A stretch of 64,000 bases of DNA from Elusimicrobiaceae bacterium (GTDB lineage Bacteria; Elusimicrobiota; Elusimicrobia; Elusimicrobiales; Elusimicrobiaceae), in assembly GCA_017525025.1 (NCBI GenBank), contig JAFXUJ010000007.1, positions 352,272 to 416,271 of the forward strand. The letters run 5' to 3'. Position 1 is the stretch's first letter, and each line of letters begins with the position of its first letter. The notes beneath the pieces were generated by a model. That model was not told the origin of the DNA and searched no databases. It worked only from the letters and a program-made list of their open reading frames with translations. This document shows positions 34,111 to 44,465 of the stretch, piece by piece. A program made the position numbers and the translations under genes.

Positions 34111-36220
34111 ATGGTAAAACCTCAAAAAATATAGTATCTGTTTTCCCCTCGCAACTGACTTCTAACCGATATTTGCCGGCTTTAATCGGCCACCATGTCT
34201 GGCATGATTTTTGCGATTGCTTTTTACCGTTTAACTTCCACGTGCAAATAGAGGAGGCACAGTTTGCTTTCCATTGTAATTTTTGCAAAGAAGCCGAACT
34301 GGCCGGATCCCATTTATACACATCCCCCGCTGTTGGTGATACAATGGTTACCGGCCTTGAATTATAGGCATGTTGGCCTTGGCAAACCGGTGGCAAAAAA
34401 TCTTTTGCAAATATTTCCTCTTGGGTATGTTGGCAAGTATTCCCGGCGCGTAAGCCGCTTTCACTACAAATAAGCTCCTGTGCAATCCCATCGGGCGTTT
34501 TAAAAGCGGGCGAGGGATACTTTTCATTTAGGTAAATAGCCAAATCGTGTAAAATCGGCCCAGCCCCCGTAATGCCGGAAACTTTTTGCATGGAAGAAGC
34601 GTCAAAATTCCCCGCCCATACCCCAATCGTCCACCGAGGGGTATAACCTAACGCAAAATTATCTTTATAATCTTTGGAAGTACCTGTTTTGGCCGCCATT
34701 TCAAAGGGAACAAATAACGGGGAATTAAGCCCAAACGCAGCCGAGCGAGCTTGGTTATCTTTCAAAATATGGCTGATGAGATAAGAAGTCTGCTCACTAA
34801 ACACCCGCCGTGTTTTCCCCGGTAATTGGATCAGCGGCTCGTGTGCCAGCAATATGGGTTTATACATTCCCCCCCGCGCCAAAGTTGCATAGGCGTTAAC
34901 TAAATGCAGCAATTGAACTTCCCCGTTTCCCAGAGAAATTCCTAATCCGTAAAATTCCGGTCCACGCCCTAATTCGGTAAGCCCCACTTCGTGCAACTTT
35001 TGTAACAAAGCCGGCACGCCAACGGTTTCCGCCGCTTTGGCAGCCGGGATATTATAGGAACACGCCAAAGCGGTACGTACCGTTATTTTCCCATGAAAAT
35101 TTTTATCGTAATTACGCGGGCGGAACCCATCTTGGAAGAAAGTATCTTCGTCATCCAATAACGAAGACGGATTTAAAATTCCCTTCTCAAAAGCCGTAGC
35201 ATATACAAAGGGTTTCAATGCAGAACCCGGTTGACGCAAAGCCAGCACGCCGTCCACTTGTCCTTGATTGGCTTGGTGATAAAAATCAGCCGAACCCACA
35301 TAAGCCAACACCGCCCCGGTTTCGTTATCCAGCACGACAACAGCGGCGTTGGTTACTTGTTGTTCGGATAATTTTTGAATATGGGTTTTGACGAGTTCTT
35401 GAGCAAAAACCTGTAAATCTTTATCAAGAGAAGAACGCACAAAAGAAACTTCCGGGGGCAACAGAGGACGTAACATTTGTGTAAAATGCGGGGCTTCAAA
35501 CGGCCGCTCGTTACCGCGTAAAACTATTTTTTCTTCTTGCGCCAACGTACGCATTTTCGGATCGATAAATTCTTCTTCCTCCATACGTTTGAGCACATAA
35601 TCCCGACGTTTTAAGGCACGGGAATAATGTTTACGCGGATTATAATAAGTGGGAGATTTAATAATCCCTACCAAAAAAGCGGCTTGAGAAAGAGATAAAT
35701 CGGCTGCATCTATTCCAAAATAAAATTGAGACGCAGATTGTACGCCTTGCGTCAAATTACCGAGTTCTAGGCGGTTAAAATAGGCCTCCAAAATTTCTTC
35801 TTTTGTGTGATCCTTTTCCATTGCAAAAGCCGCCCAGGCTTCTTCTGTTTTACCCCACCAGTTTTTTTTACGAGGCCGAAGCGAACGTACCAATTGTTGT
35901 GTAATCGTAGACGCACCGGATACGACCTCCCCCTTCTGCGAATTTTGCCACAAAGCCCGCAAAATGGCTTTACTGTCCACTCCTCCGTGTGAATAAAAAC
36001 GCTTATCTTCCGCCGCGACGGCCGCCGCCACCAGCCACGGGGATACTTCACTTAAGGGTACCGGTTCGGCAAAAGTATCCTCAGATGACAAAAACCCACG
36101 CATGGGTGCGCCGTTTTTATCGGCAATTTGAGTAGAATAAGGCAAAAAAACTTCTTCCCCGCCCCAAGCCAGGCAGGGAAGAAGTCCTATTAAACACGCT
36201 ATAAAAAACTTATACATCAT
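34109..36220 (-). CDS. pbpC: penicillin-binding protein 1C
   Basis: A bifunctional class A PBP. The glycosyltransferase domain (about 45-215) has the catalytic EDKRFYSHGGVD motif and STITQQLVR. The transpeptidase domain has SALK (GSALKPFVYA), SYN (ACSYNIPA) and KTG (AAKTGTSKD). A C-terminal domain typical of PBP1C follows from about 615 with SPTAGDVYKWD. The 703-residue length is slightly below E. coli PbpC (770). The ATGA overlap with the alpha-2-macroglobulin gene upstream reproduces the yfhM-pbpC pairing of proteobacteria. Confidence 0.95.
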   Translation of the reverse strand: MMYKFFIACLIGLLPCLAWGGEEVFLPYSTQIADKNGAPMRGFLSSEDTFAEPVPLSEVSPWLVAAAVAAEDKRFYSHGGVDSKAILRALWQNSQKGEVVSGASTITQQLVRSLRPRKKNWWGKTEEAWAAFAMEKDHTKEEILEAYFNRLELGNLTQGVQSASQFYFGIDAADLSLSQAAFLVGIIKSPTYYNPRKHYSRALKRRDYVLKRMEEEEFIDPKMRTLAQEEKIVLRGNERPFEAPHFTQMLRPLLPPEVSFVRSSLDKDLQVFAQELVKTHIQKLSEQQVTNAAVVVLDNETGAVLAYVGSADFYHQANQGQVDGVLALRQPGSALKPFVYATAFEKGILNPSSLLDDEDTFFQDGFRPRNYDKNFHGKITVRTALACSYNIPAAKAAETVGVPALLQKLHEVGLTELGRGPEFYGLGISLGNGEVQLLHLVNAYATLARGGMYKPILLAHEPLIQLPGKTRRVFSEQTSYLISHILKDNQARSAAFGLNSPLFVPFEMAAKTGTSKDYKDNFALGYTPRWTIGVWAGNFDASSMQKVSGITGAGPILHDLAIYLNEKYPSPAFKTPDGIAQELICSESGLRAGNTCQHTQEEIFAKDFLPPVCQGQHAYNSRPVTIVSPTAGDVYKWDPASSASLQKLQWKANCASSICTWKLNGKKQSQKSCQTWWPIKAGKYRLEVSCEGKTDTIFFEVLP

Positions 36221-39200
36221 TGAATTTTGATGGTAGAAGTTTCATTCCGCCCAAATACGGCCGGCTCATACATCAAGCTTGCCCACGCACTGGGATAAGA
36301 AAATTCGCCACGTACCGTAGCATTTACCAAATAAGAGAACTCATGTGTTCCCTCCGGCAAATAGTCGGCAAAAGCGGATATACGGTCTTGATACCGTTCC
36401 ACCCGTCCGAAGGAATAGCTACCTCCCTCCCGGACATTCTGCGAAGCCGTAGCTAACTCCGTATTGATAATTTCTACGCCCGAGGGGATAAAATCTTCCA
36501 CCACTACAAAATGCCGCGCAGCCGCACTGCGGACCGTAAGCGTAATACGATAGGGCTTCCCGGCCTGCAACGAAGTTACCGGCTTTCCTTCCGGAGTGGT
36601 AATGCGGCGGGAAACCTCAAAACCCGCATTTACCCGTTTGGTGTAAGCTTTGGGCTCATATTCCTGCGCTAAAGAGTAAAAAAGCGTACCTTGGCCCGTT
36701 TTAGAGAATTTAAAACGAGCTTCCGTACCCTCTCCGTATACATCTTGAAAAGGTATGGTCTGTAGGACCTGATTGGTGGAACGTCCTTGGAAAGTGTGTT
36801 TTACAGGCTCCGCTTTATTCCAAGAAACTTCGGCCGTAAAGTCCGGCGTGGTAGCTTCTAAAGTATTGTAATAGCGGTTTAATGCCCGGAAAACAGCCGC
36901 ATTTTCACTCGTAGAGTTCCAATTTCCTTGAGCATTTAATTGTTTGAGCAACCAAGAAACGACTTCAAAAGATTGCGCAAACGGTTGGCCTGCTTCCAAT
37001 AACGCATCCAAAGACAAGGCCGTAGCGGACACATCATTCAAGTGCAACCACGGCATCTGCGTCGGCACAGTAAAATAAACCGATAACGGCGTGTGTACAA
37101 CCCGGTTTAAAATACGTTGAGCCAGCTGTTTTTGTATAGCGGATGACGATTTTAATACGGCAGAAGTTTTCAAAGTATAAGCAACGGCCGTAAGCGGCAA
37201 TGTATCTTTGGAAGCATACAAGTTATTAAAAGCCGCTGCAACCGGTTTACCATATAAAGCTAAGACGTAAGCACTATACGCCCGGGCCGTTTGTGTTTCG
37301 TCATTAGAATACGTGAAAGCACGCTGCTGGTTTTTATTAAAAGATTTTTCTAACCAATTAGCGGCTTCTTGCAGATTCTTTTCCGGCACGTTGTAACCGG
37401 CTTTACGCGCCAAAGAGCAAACTTCTAACACATAGGCCGTTACATACGGATCAGGCATAGAATCTTTCCAGTATCCAAAACCGCCAGACATATGCTGATA
37501 AGCCGGAATGTTGTTTAGAATCTCCTGGGTGCGCTTTTTGAGTGCCGCCGCATCACTAGCCAATCCAAAATCTTCCACCAGTTGCATACCTTCAATAACC
37601 GGCACGATTTTGGACATTTGTTGCTCTAAACAATCATAGGGGTAAGTCATCAAATATACCATAGCCCCTTTCAAATTAAGTAACGCCGTAGAAGCCAACG
37701 AAAAGACTACCCGGTTGGCGGAATCTTCGGTTACTTGTCCGGGTTTATCCAACAACTCTTCCTGGCTTTTTTGTGTGTTGGCATACAAGGCTAACGTTTG
37801 TTTCTGCTCCACGGGCAATACTTGAATTTGTGCCAGCACTCCGTCTTCCGCTTGGCGACCTTTAACGCGGAAAGCGACTTTGGCACTTCCATTTTCCTGC
37901 GCTTGGCACGGCCAGCTTACCTCGCGGGCTTGCCCAAGCGGTACTTCTACAGATTGTACCGATTCCCCGGTAAGTTGCACGGTTCCTTCGCTTTGGGCAG
38001 AAACTTCAAAATTCCCTTTTTTGTCCTCGTAATTATATACTAGAGCACTGCACAAGAACGAATCGCCTTTGCGGGCTATTTGCGGCAAATTGGCCATCAC
38101 CATAAGCGGCTTAGAAACTTGAATTTCCGTTTCACCGGCTCCAAATTCCTGCGGGCGTACAGCTACGGCCATAATGCGGAATTTAGTCAAATTATCCGGC
38201 AAGGTAAAAGACACTTTAGCCTTCCCTTTGGCGGTTGTTTTAAGCCGTGCCATAAAATAAGGCACAAATGAAAAACGAGCGCGCAAATCTACTCCGCCCA
38301 GTTTAGCATCGGCTGATCCACCTCCGCCGCGGTTTTCACCTTTTTCTCCAAAATTTCGCTGACCGATTACATAAGCGCGGTTATCTGCCGTCAACACGGA
38401 AAGTGGCACCGTGTTATAAAAAGCGGTAAACAAATCGGGCGTTTTGTAATTGCTCAAGGCCAAAATTCCCTCGTCTACCACAAATAAGGTTACTTCCGCC
38501 GGAACACCTTTTTTACCCAGCTTGGTATTCACGGTAACAGAGACGTTGTCTCCCGGGCGATAATTCTTTTTGGCTGTTTGTACTTCTACGCTTATTTTTT
38601 TGGAAACGGGCGCCACATTAAGCTTGGCATATCCAATTTTTCCCTGCGGTTTACCCAAGTCTATTCCGTCATCTGTAACGGGTGCCGCAGAACGACCTTT
38701 TACAAGCACAATGCTCACATACACATTGGGCAAATAATTGGCTTTTATCGGCACATCTACGTAATCGCTACCGCCTTTAACCGTCGTGGTCCAAGAATCT
38801 AAAATACCTTCTCTCTCCACCGTTACCAACGCGGTGGCTGTTTCGTACGGAGATTGGACGTTAATACGTGCTTTTTGTCCTACCTGATAGGTATCTTTAT
38901 CTTGCTTTAAGGTAAGGATATCTTCATCATTTTGCTTCCAAGAGGCACCGTTTTTCCCGTAAACCATCACATCAAACCCGCCCAATACTTGACGGCCGGC
39001 GGCGTCTTTAGACAAAAGCGTAATGTAATAGTTACCGCTTTCTTGCGGAGTAAAAGACAAAGTGGCACCCTTTTCGGTTACTTCCAACGTTTGGGACGGA
39101 AGTTCAATCTCTTCCTTTTCATTAATCCATTCCAACCGTCCGGATAGGCCCACCTTGCGCACGCTGTGCCAATCCCGTTTACGGATTTGAGCCGTTACGG

Positions 39201-41850
39201 AAGCCCGCGTCGGTTTCTTATCCGTGGTAACAGCAATAACGGAAGCTTCTACCGGTTTACCCACTTCATTTCGGTCCGAAGCGGGTTTGGCCCCTAAATA
39301 AAAGGAAGCCGGATGAACAAAGATTGAAGTGCGGGAAAATAAATCCTGCCGGGCAGGCGATTGCACCCCTACCTCCGCAAACACGTGGATAGGAGCGGTT
39401 ACTTGCGGCAAAGACGCTTCAAAAGAAACAGCCCCTTTGTCATCCGTCTGTTTAGAACTGCTGGCTAACAAGGCATTATTCTCTTTATATTCGTCTTCCC
39501 GTAGGAAATACGGGGTGAAAGTATACTCTTTAAACTCTTTTGGGCTAAACCAAGCCATTTCGCGCCGCAATGTCCATTGAGCCGGGGCTTGGGAAAGAGG
39601 TGCTCCAAACTGGTAGTTAGCTGTGGCATTGAACCGGGCCGTTTCACCTGAGATATAAGTATTTTTTTGCGGTTGGAGTGCAATTTTGAAAGAAGCCTCT
39701 TTTGCTGTCTCCACCCGGAAATACGTATACGTACTGGCCGGATCTTTTTCTCCTTTTATCTCCGGTGTGAAAACAACTTCCCACTGTCCGGTATGGGCCG
39801 AAGCCGGTACTGTAAAAGAAGTGTCAAACGTGCCCATATCGTTTGAAAAACTGACCGGTTGAGTGAAAATTTCCGTATAAGTTGCGTCCATTACTTTTAC
39901 TTTACCACGCAACTCTTTCGGCACGCTCCACCCTTCATTCTGGCGGCGGCGGGCAACCCCTTTTAAATAAACCGTTTCGCCGGGGCGGTAAACACCACGC
40001 TCCGTGAACATTTCGGTACGGAACGCATCACGTTTGGGGTTGTAATTGTAGGGAATATTGAAGCGCCAAGGCTCTAATCCGTCATCTAATTCCGTACTGA
40101 TTACACCGTCTCCCCCCGCGCTGGATACAAATGCATACAAGGTAGGAGAACCCCACGTAGAGGTATCGGCTATGTCTAACTGAGACCAACCGGGGGCCCG
40201 CGCCAAACCATGCATATCCGTAGAGCCGGACCACAAAATATTATTCGTTTTATCGCGCAGCTCCACCGCTAAATTGGGCAGCGGCAAGCCGGTTTCTAAG
40301 GAAGTAGCCCAAAGCAAAATGTTTTGCGGAGAGGTTTTAAAGGTAATGCCGACATCTGTTAAATTATCCGTTGAAGAAATCCAACAAGATTGTTTTTCAT
40401 GCCAAATTTGGCTAAAAATAATACTGTCTTGTGCCGTCGGATCAAAACGTTTTAAGTCCAAGTAAGTATTTGAAATTTTATCGGAATTGTCCGCAAACTC
40501 GTAAGTGCCCTGATAAGTGGGTTTTTCCAGGGGTTTTTTGGCGCAATGACGAGTTTCCTGCTTGGCAAAAGGAATGTAATTTTCTTTATTAAAGCGTGCG
40601 GCTACTACTTCCAAAGACGGTATATTTACTAATTTGATAGGAAGCCGGGCCGGCAGATAACTTTCTAACACACCAAAACCGCCTGAAAAATCAACCCGGG
40701 GGCAATATCCGTCATTTTCTATGGTAAATGTGTAGTCTTTACCTAACCGCCCTCCGTAAATATCTTGTATATTTTTATCCAAGGTAATCGTAACGGATTT
40801 ACCGGGTTCCAGATTTAAAAAAGACAACTGTGTTTCAAAAAAAGCAGCTCCTTTTTCTTTTTCTTCCGGAGTTAAATCGTAATTATCCAAAATGTATTCC
40901 CGACGATTTGGGTGCATCGTTTTTAACGGAGGCAATACCGTTTCGCTTCCCAAAGAATCCAGCATGCTTTCAGAGGGTGGCGTAAAAGATTCTTGCGGTG
41001 AAACTTTCATTCCGGCCAACAATTGGCTTAAACGCACCGGAGAAGAAAACCGGATAGAAGGCGTATAAGGCAAGCATTGGCGGCGGGAAATTCCCAGAGC
41101 TTTTAAATCGGGGTAAGTAACGAATCGGGTTTGATAGTTTTGTGCTAATCCCAACGTACCCGAAGCCGCCCGTAAACCGGCCGGAAGTGTTAACGTATAT
41201 AGAGTGTCTTTTTGTAAGGTTTTCTTCGGAGTAAAAGCCAATACTTGTTGGATAGAATTCAAATAAGAAAAATCTTTATCAAATTCCTTTTGCGTGATGG
41301 AACGCACCTCAAGCGGAATTCTGTTTCCGGCAGGATCTTGCAAATAAGCGGCCGAAGCTTTAGCCGGAGACATGGGTAAATTGAAACGGACAAAAAGAGT
41401 GGGATTTAAAGAAATCCAATGTTCATCCGCGTGGGGCAATGTTCCGCGGACTTCGGGGCGAGTGGTGGTAAAAGAAAACGCGTATGATTTAGCCAATTTT
41501 TCACCGGACACACGCGATGTAAACCCGGCCTTTATCTGCGCCGTAAAGTAAGAAGCCACCGGCCAATTTTCTTCCGGTTCAAACAATACGGTCTGTGTGC
41601 CCGTAAAACGGCAAGTACCTTTTACTTTGGGAATAATGGTAATCGGGCAATCCGCCGAAGCAAACTCACTATCTTCCGACAAAGCCGCAACCGGTTGGTT
41701 AAAGGTTACACTTACAGCTTTGCGACTATTTTCTCCCAAATTCCCTTTGGGTGCGGCGGACAGCACCTGCAACGGTGCGGCCTGTAAAAACAGCGGCCCT
41801 GTTAACAAGGCCGCTGCAATCGACACTACTTTAAAAGATGATTTGCGCAT
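36217..41850 (-). CDS. bacterial alpha-2-macroglobulin
   Basis: The 1877-residue protein is a periplasmic protease trap that works with PBP1C. It has a signal peptide ending in LQA, MG-type beta domains, a bait-region stretch and a thioester motif CLEQ (Cys about 1407, Gln about 1410) in YPYDCLEQQMSK, followed by an alpha-alpha toroid thioester domain. Unlike E. coli ECAM I see no lipobox, so it may be soluble. Family and partner gene agree fully; the target protease is unknown. Confidence 0.93.
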   Translation of the reverse strand: MRKSSFKVVSIAAALLTGPLFLQAAPLQVLSAAPKGNLGENSRKAVSVTFNQPVAALSEDSEFASADCPITIIPKVKGTCRFTGTQTVLFEPEENWPVASYFTAQIKAGFTSRVSGEKLAKSYAFSFTTTRPEVRGTLPHADEHWISLNPTLFVRFNLPMSPAKASAAYLQDPAGNRIPLEVRSITQKEFDKDFSYLNSIQQVLAFTPKKTLQKDTLYTLTLPAGLRAASGTLGLAQNYQTRFVTYPDLKALGISRRQCLPYTPSIRFSSPVRLSQLLAGMKVSPQESFTPPSESMLDSLGSETVLPPLKTMHPNRREYILDNYDLTPEEKEKGAAFFETQLSFLNLEPGKSVTITLDKNIQDIYGGRLGKDYTFTIENDGYCPRVDFSGGFGVLESYLPARLPIKLVNIPSLEVVAARFNKENYIPFAKQETRHCAKKPLEKPTYQGTYEFADNSDKISNTYLDLKRFDPTAQDSIIFSQIWHEKQSCWISSTDNLTDVGITFKTSPQNILLWATSLETGLPLPNLAVELRDKTNNILWSGSTDMHGLARAPGWSQLDIADTSTWGSPTLYAFVSSAGGDGVISTELDDGLEPWRFNIPYNYNPKRDAFRTEMFTERGVYRPGETVYLKGVARRRQNEGWSVPKELRGKVKVMDATYTEIFTQPVSFSNDMGTFDTSFTVPASAHTGQWEVVFTPEIKGEKDPASTYTYFRVETAKEASFKIALQPQKNTYISGETARFNATANYQFGAPLSQAPAQWTLRREMAWFSPKEFKEYTFTPYFLREDEYKENNALLASSSKQTDDKGAVSFEASLPQVTAPIHVFAEVGVQSPARQDLFSRTSIFVHPASFYLGAKPASDRNEVGKPVEASVIAVTTDKKPTRASVTAQIRKRDWHSVRKVGLSGRLEWINEKEEIELPSQTLEVTEKGATLSFTPQESGNYYITLLSKDAAGRQVLGGFDVMVYGKNGASWKQNDEDILTLKQDKDTYQVGQKARINVQSPYETATALVTVEREGILDSWTTTVKGGSDYVDVPIKANYLPNVYVSIVLVKGRSAAPVTDDGIDLGKPQGKIGYAKLNVAPVSKKISVEVQTAKKNYRPGDNVSVTVNTKLGKKGVPAEVTLFVVDEGILALSNYKTPDLFTAFYNTVPLSVLTADNRAYVIGQRNFGEKGENRGGGGSADAKLGGVDLRARFSFVPYFMARLKTTAKGKAKVSFTLPDNLTKFRIMAVAVRPQEFGAGETEIQVSKPLMVMANLPQIARKGDSFLCSALVYNYEDKKGNFEVSAQSEGTVQLTGESVQSVEVPLGQAREVSWPCQAQENGSAKVAFRVKGRQAEDGVLAQIQVLPVEQKQTLALYANTQKSQEELLDKPGQVTEDSANRVVFSLASTALLNLKGAMVYLMTYPYDCLEQQMSKIVPVIEGMQLVEDFGLASDAAALKKRTQEILNNIPAYQHMSGGFGYWKDSMPDPYVTAYVLEVCSLARKAGYNVPEKNLQEAANWLEKSFNKNQQRAFTYSNDETQTARAYSAYVLALYGKPVAAAFNNLYASKDTLPLTAVAYTLKTSAVLKSSSAIQKQLAQRILNRVVHTPLSVYFTVPTQMPWLHLNDVSATALSLDALLEAGQPFAQSFEVVSWLLKQLNAQGNWNSTSENAAVFRALNRYYNTLEATTPDFTAEVSWNKAEPVKHTFQGRSTNQVLQTIPFQDVYGEGTEARFKFSKTGQGTLFYSLAQEYEPKAYTKRVNAGFEVSRRITTPEGKPVTSLQAGKPYRITLTVRSAAARHFVVVEDFIPSGVEIINTELATASQNVREGGSYSFGRVERYQDRISAFADYLPEGTHEFSYLVNATVRGEFSYPSAWASLMYEPAVFGRNETSTIKIQ

Positions 41851-41925
41851 TTAACGCCCCCTTGTTTAGCTGCTTTCATTGTATCATATTACGCAGCGAG
41901 GGCAAAAGGGAAATTAGTAATATAT

Positions 41926-42897
41926 TTAACAGTGTCCACCACACTCCAAGTATAGAACGCTCACCTTCTGGCTTGCACCGACCACTTCCTGATTATAGCT
42001 CCATTTAAGACAACAACCCGCTAAATTATCAGGAGGCATCATCCCACCGAAAGCGCCGTTCGGTTTTTCAACATTTCCATTATAATATCCTTCCACATGT
42101 CTCCTCGGCTTTTGAATATCAATGCCCCCTAACCGGAGTCCACGTGTATAGCTACCGACGCCAAAACCAGAGGTCATCAAACGTATGCGTCCTTTATCAT
42201 ATATCACATCGCTTCCTAGAATTTGTAATCGCCTATTACTCATGTTTGGCATTTGGAAATTCTTAGCATATACCATCATTCTGTTGGCACAATCTGCATA
42301 ATTTTTAGCTACGACATTACCAGCGCCAGTTAATTGTGTATAACAATCCACCGTTGATGTCCCTATATCAAACGCAGGGAAATCCAATTCTTTAACGTAA
42401 GAATTTTTATAAGTACCAGGATCTCCAATAAAAGTCGCTCGACCACCATGGACGGTAACTTGAGTACCGATACTAGGCCACGAGAGAGGATTTGAAAAAT
42501 CTACCTGAGAAGTATCCGGTCCGCCTGAGCTACGAAACGGCATACGCTCAAAACTTACCTTTGTTTCTGGCTGTACGGCGGGATTAGAATTTTCAAACAA
42601 GGTAAGAAACTGTGGCAAGGTATCTACCTTCTCAATTCTGTATTCTTTAGGATCAGTAAGGTTGTTCATCTTGACAGAGGTTCCACGCACCTCCAACATA
42701 CCATCCGGTACCCCTTCGCACTTGCTTCCTGGCTCGTTCCATACATACAATCCACCGCGAAAGATAGCTCCCTTACTGACTTTAAGGGACTCAAAAAAAG
42801 AGCCCACCCGCATCGGGTTAAAAGAAACCGCGGAAATCGTCTCCGCTAGCGCGGGTAACGCACAAAACATAAAAAACAAAATTAAAAACTTTTTCAT
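41926..42897 (-). CDS. secreted protein of unknown function
   Basis: A 323-residue protein with signal peptide (MKKFLILFFMFCALPALA, then ETI). The mature protein lacks recognisable domains. Its beta-rich composition is Asn/Gly/Val heavy, and cysteines cluster at the end (AGCCLKW and YLECGGHC). It has one gene per unit, with AGGAG before the ATG and a 9-bp inverted repeat around the ribosome-binding region. It may be a pilus-associated or surface protein, but nothing shows this directly. Confidence 0.7.
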   Translation of the reverse strand: MKKFLILFFMFCALPALAETISAVSFNPMRVGSFFESLKVSKGAIFRGGLYVWNEPGSKCEGVPDGMLEVRGTSVKMNNLTDPKEYRIEKVDTLPQFLTLFENSNPAVQPETKVSFERMPFRSSGGPDTSQVDFSNPLSWPSIGTQVTVHGGRATFIGDPGTYKNSYVKELDFPAFDIGTSTVDCYTQLTGAGNVVAKNYADCANRMMVYAKNFQMPNMSNRRLQILGSDVIYDKGRIRLMTSGFGVGSYTRGLRLGGIDIQKPRRHVEGYYNGNVEKPNGAFGGMMPPDNLAGCCLKWSYNQEVVGASQKVSVLYLECGGHC

Positions 42898-42942
42898 AGT
42901 AAACTCCTATTTAGTTTTCAACTTCCTTTTTAAAGTTTACTA
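42897..42942 (-). promoter_or_regulatory. inverted repeat enclosing the ribosome-binding site
   Basis: TAGTAAACT (42897-42905) and AGTTTACTA (42934-42942) are perfect 9-bp inverted repeats. One arm touches the start codon and the Shine-Dalgarno of the minus-strand gene, so the mRNA could hide its own initiation site. Confidence 0.45.
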
Positions 42943-43049
42943 GATACAATGCAAAAAAACAAGCCCCTATTTGCTCAAAGGGCATTTTTGCTAAAATATA
43001 ATATCTGCCCGTACGGCCCCGGTTGTACCCTTGAGCAGCGTGTATAATT

Positions 43050-44417
43050 ATGAAACAAGCAAGAAATCCTTTTAAAGATAAAGCCCTTTCTACGCTATTA
43101 ATCCGTTTTTCGGCTCCGGCCATCGCCGGGATGTTTGCCAACGCACTGTACAATATCATTTCCCGTATTTACGTCGGACAAGATGTAGGAGGTAACGGAC
43201 TTGCCGGCATTACTATTTTGTTTCCGTTGGGGCTTGTATATATGGGATTCAGTGCGCTCATTGGCGTTGGAAGTAATGCGCTTTTTTCAATCCGGCTCGG
43301 CGAAAAAAAGACGGAAGAAGCCCATTTGATTTTAGGAAACGGCTTTATCATGCTGACCTTGGTGGGAGCCGTTTTAACTTTGTTTAGTTATGCTTTTTTG
43401 GACACTATTTTAGGCATACTGGGAGCCGATGCAGAGGTACTTCCGTATGCCCGCGCCTACATACAAATTGCTTTACCCGGTTATTTCTTGTTTGGTATTG
43501 GGGCGGGCATGAATCACTTTATCCGTTCTTCCGGCCGCCCGAAAACCGCTATGGCCACCCAACTTCTCGGGGCATTTATTAACCTTGTCTTGGGACCTAT
43601 ATTTATTTTCGGTTTACATTGGGGTATACGCGGGGCGGCCGCAGCCACGGTATGCGGGCAAATTGTATCGTTTGTTTGGGTATTTTGTTTCTTCTTGGGC
43701 AAACGCAGCGCGTACCGGCTCCGCTGGAAATATTGCATACTGAAAAAATACATCATTTTAGAAACCATGGCCATCGGGTTTTCTCAATTTGCTTTTCAAC
43801 TGGCCTCCAGTTTATTAAACCTCATTTTAAACCATGCTTTATTAAAATACGGTGGGAATTTGGCCATCTCGGCGGTGGGAATTGCCGTAAGCGTCAATAC
43901 ACTTATCATTATGCCGCTACTGGGTATTTCACAAGGGGCGCAGCCGCTTATCGGTTACAACTACGGTGCACGCAAATATAAAACAGCCATCCAAACGCTT
44001 AAAATGGCTATCCGCTGGGGCATGTTGGTTACTTCAACCGGATTTATTTTAACGGAAATTTTTGCGGTTCCGATCGCCTCCGTATTTAATTCACAAGATG
44101 TTCAACTGGTTACGCTTTCCGCCCGCGTGATACGAATTTTCAATTTGTTATTGCCGTTGATTCCGCTACAAATATTGGCAACCAGTTTCTTCCAAGCCAT
44201 TAATAAACCGTTAAAAGCCGCCTTTCTAAGCCTATCGCGGCAGGTATTATTAGTGATTCCGCTGGTATTTATTTTGCCGCTATTTTTCAAATTAGATGGG
44301 GTCTTCATGGCGCCGGTAGTGGCTGACGGAGTTTCTACTTTTATCGCCGTCTATATGCTTAATCACTTCTTTGCCAAACACGGTTTGAACTTATTTTCCT
44401 CTTCTAAGAAGAAATAA
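43050..44417 (+). CDS. MATE-family efflux transporter
   Basis: A 455-residue, 12-helix inner-membrane antiporter of the NorM/DinF superfamily, most like the MepA branch (FSAPAIAGMFANALYNIISRIYVGQ, GAGMNHFIRSSGRPKTAM, GISQGAQPLIGYNYGA). It exports drugs or cations using H+ or Na+. TATAAT occurs at both 42997-43002 and 43043-43048; the second touches the start codon, so the first is the more likely promoter. Substrate unknown. Confidence 0.92.
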   Translation: MKQARNPFKDKALSTLLIRFSAPAIAGMFANALYNIISRIYVGQDVGGNGLAGITILFPLGLVYMGFSALIGVGSNALFSIRLGEKKTEEAHLILGNGFIMLTLVGAVLTLFSYAFLDTILGILGADAEVLPYARAYIQIALPGYFLFGIGAGMNHFIRSSGRPKTAMATQLLGAFINLVLGPIFIFGLHWGIRGAAAATVCGQIVSFVWVFCFFLGKRSAYRLRWKYCILKKYIILETMAIGFSQFAFQLASSLLNLILNHALLKYGGNLAISAVGIAVSVNTLIIMPLLGISQGAQPLIGYNYGARKYKTAIQTLKMAIRWGMLVTSTGFILTEIFAVPIASVFNSQDVQLVTLSARVIRIFNLLLPLIPLQILATSFFQAINKPLKAAFLSLSRQVLLVIPLVFILPLFFKLDGVFMAPVVADGVSTFIAVYMLNHFFAKHGLNLFSSSKKK

Positions 44418-44420
44418 AAA

Positions 44421-44448
44421 AATCCGCCCGGAGATTCCGCGGCGGATT
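44421..44448 (-). terminator. intrinsic terminator of nadB
   Basis: AATCCGCC (44421-44428) pairs with GGCGGATT (44441-44448). On the minus strand a seven-T run follows. Confidence 0.7.
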
Positions 44449-44465
44449 CATATTATTATACTTTC

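Noticed and set aside
43043..43048. TATAAT touching the MATE start codon as its promoter
   Set aside because: Transcription would begin inside the coding region; the copy at 42997-43002 is better placed.
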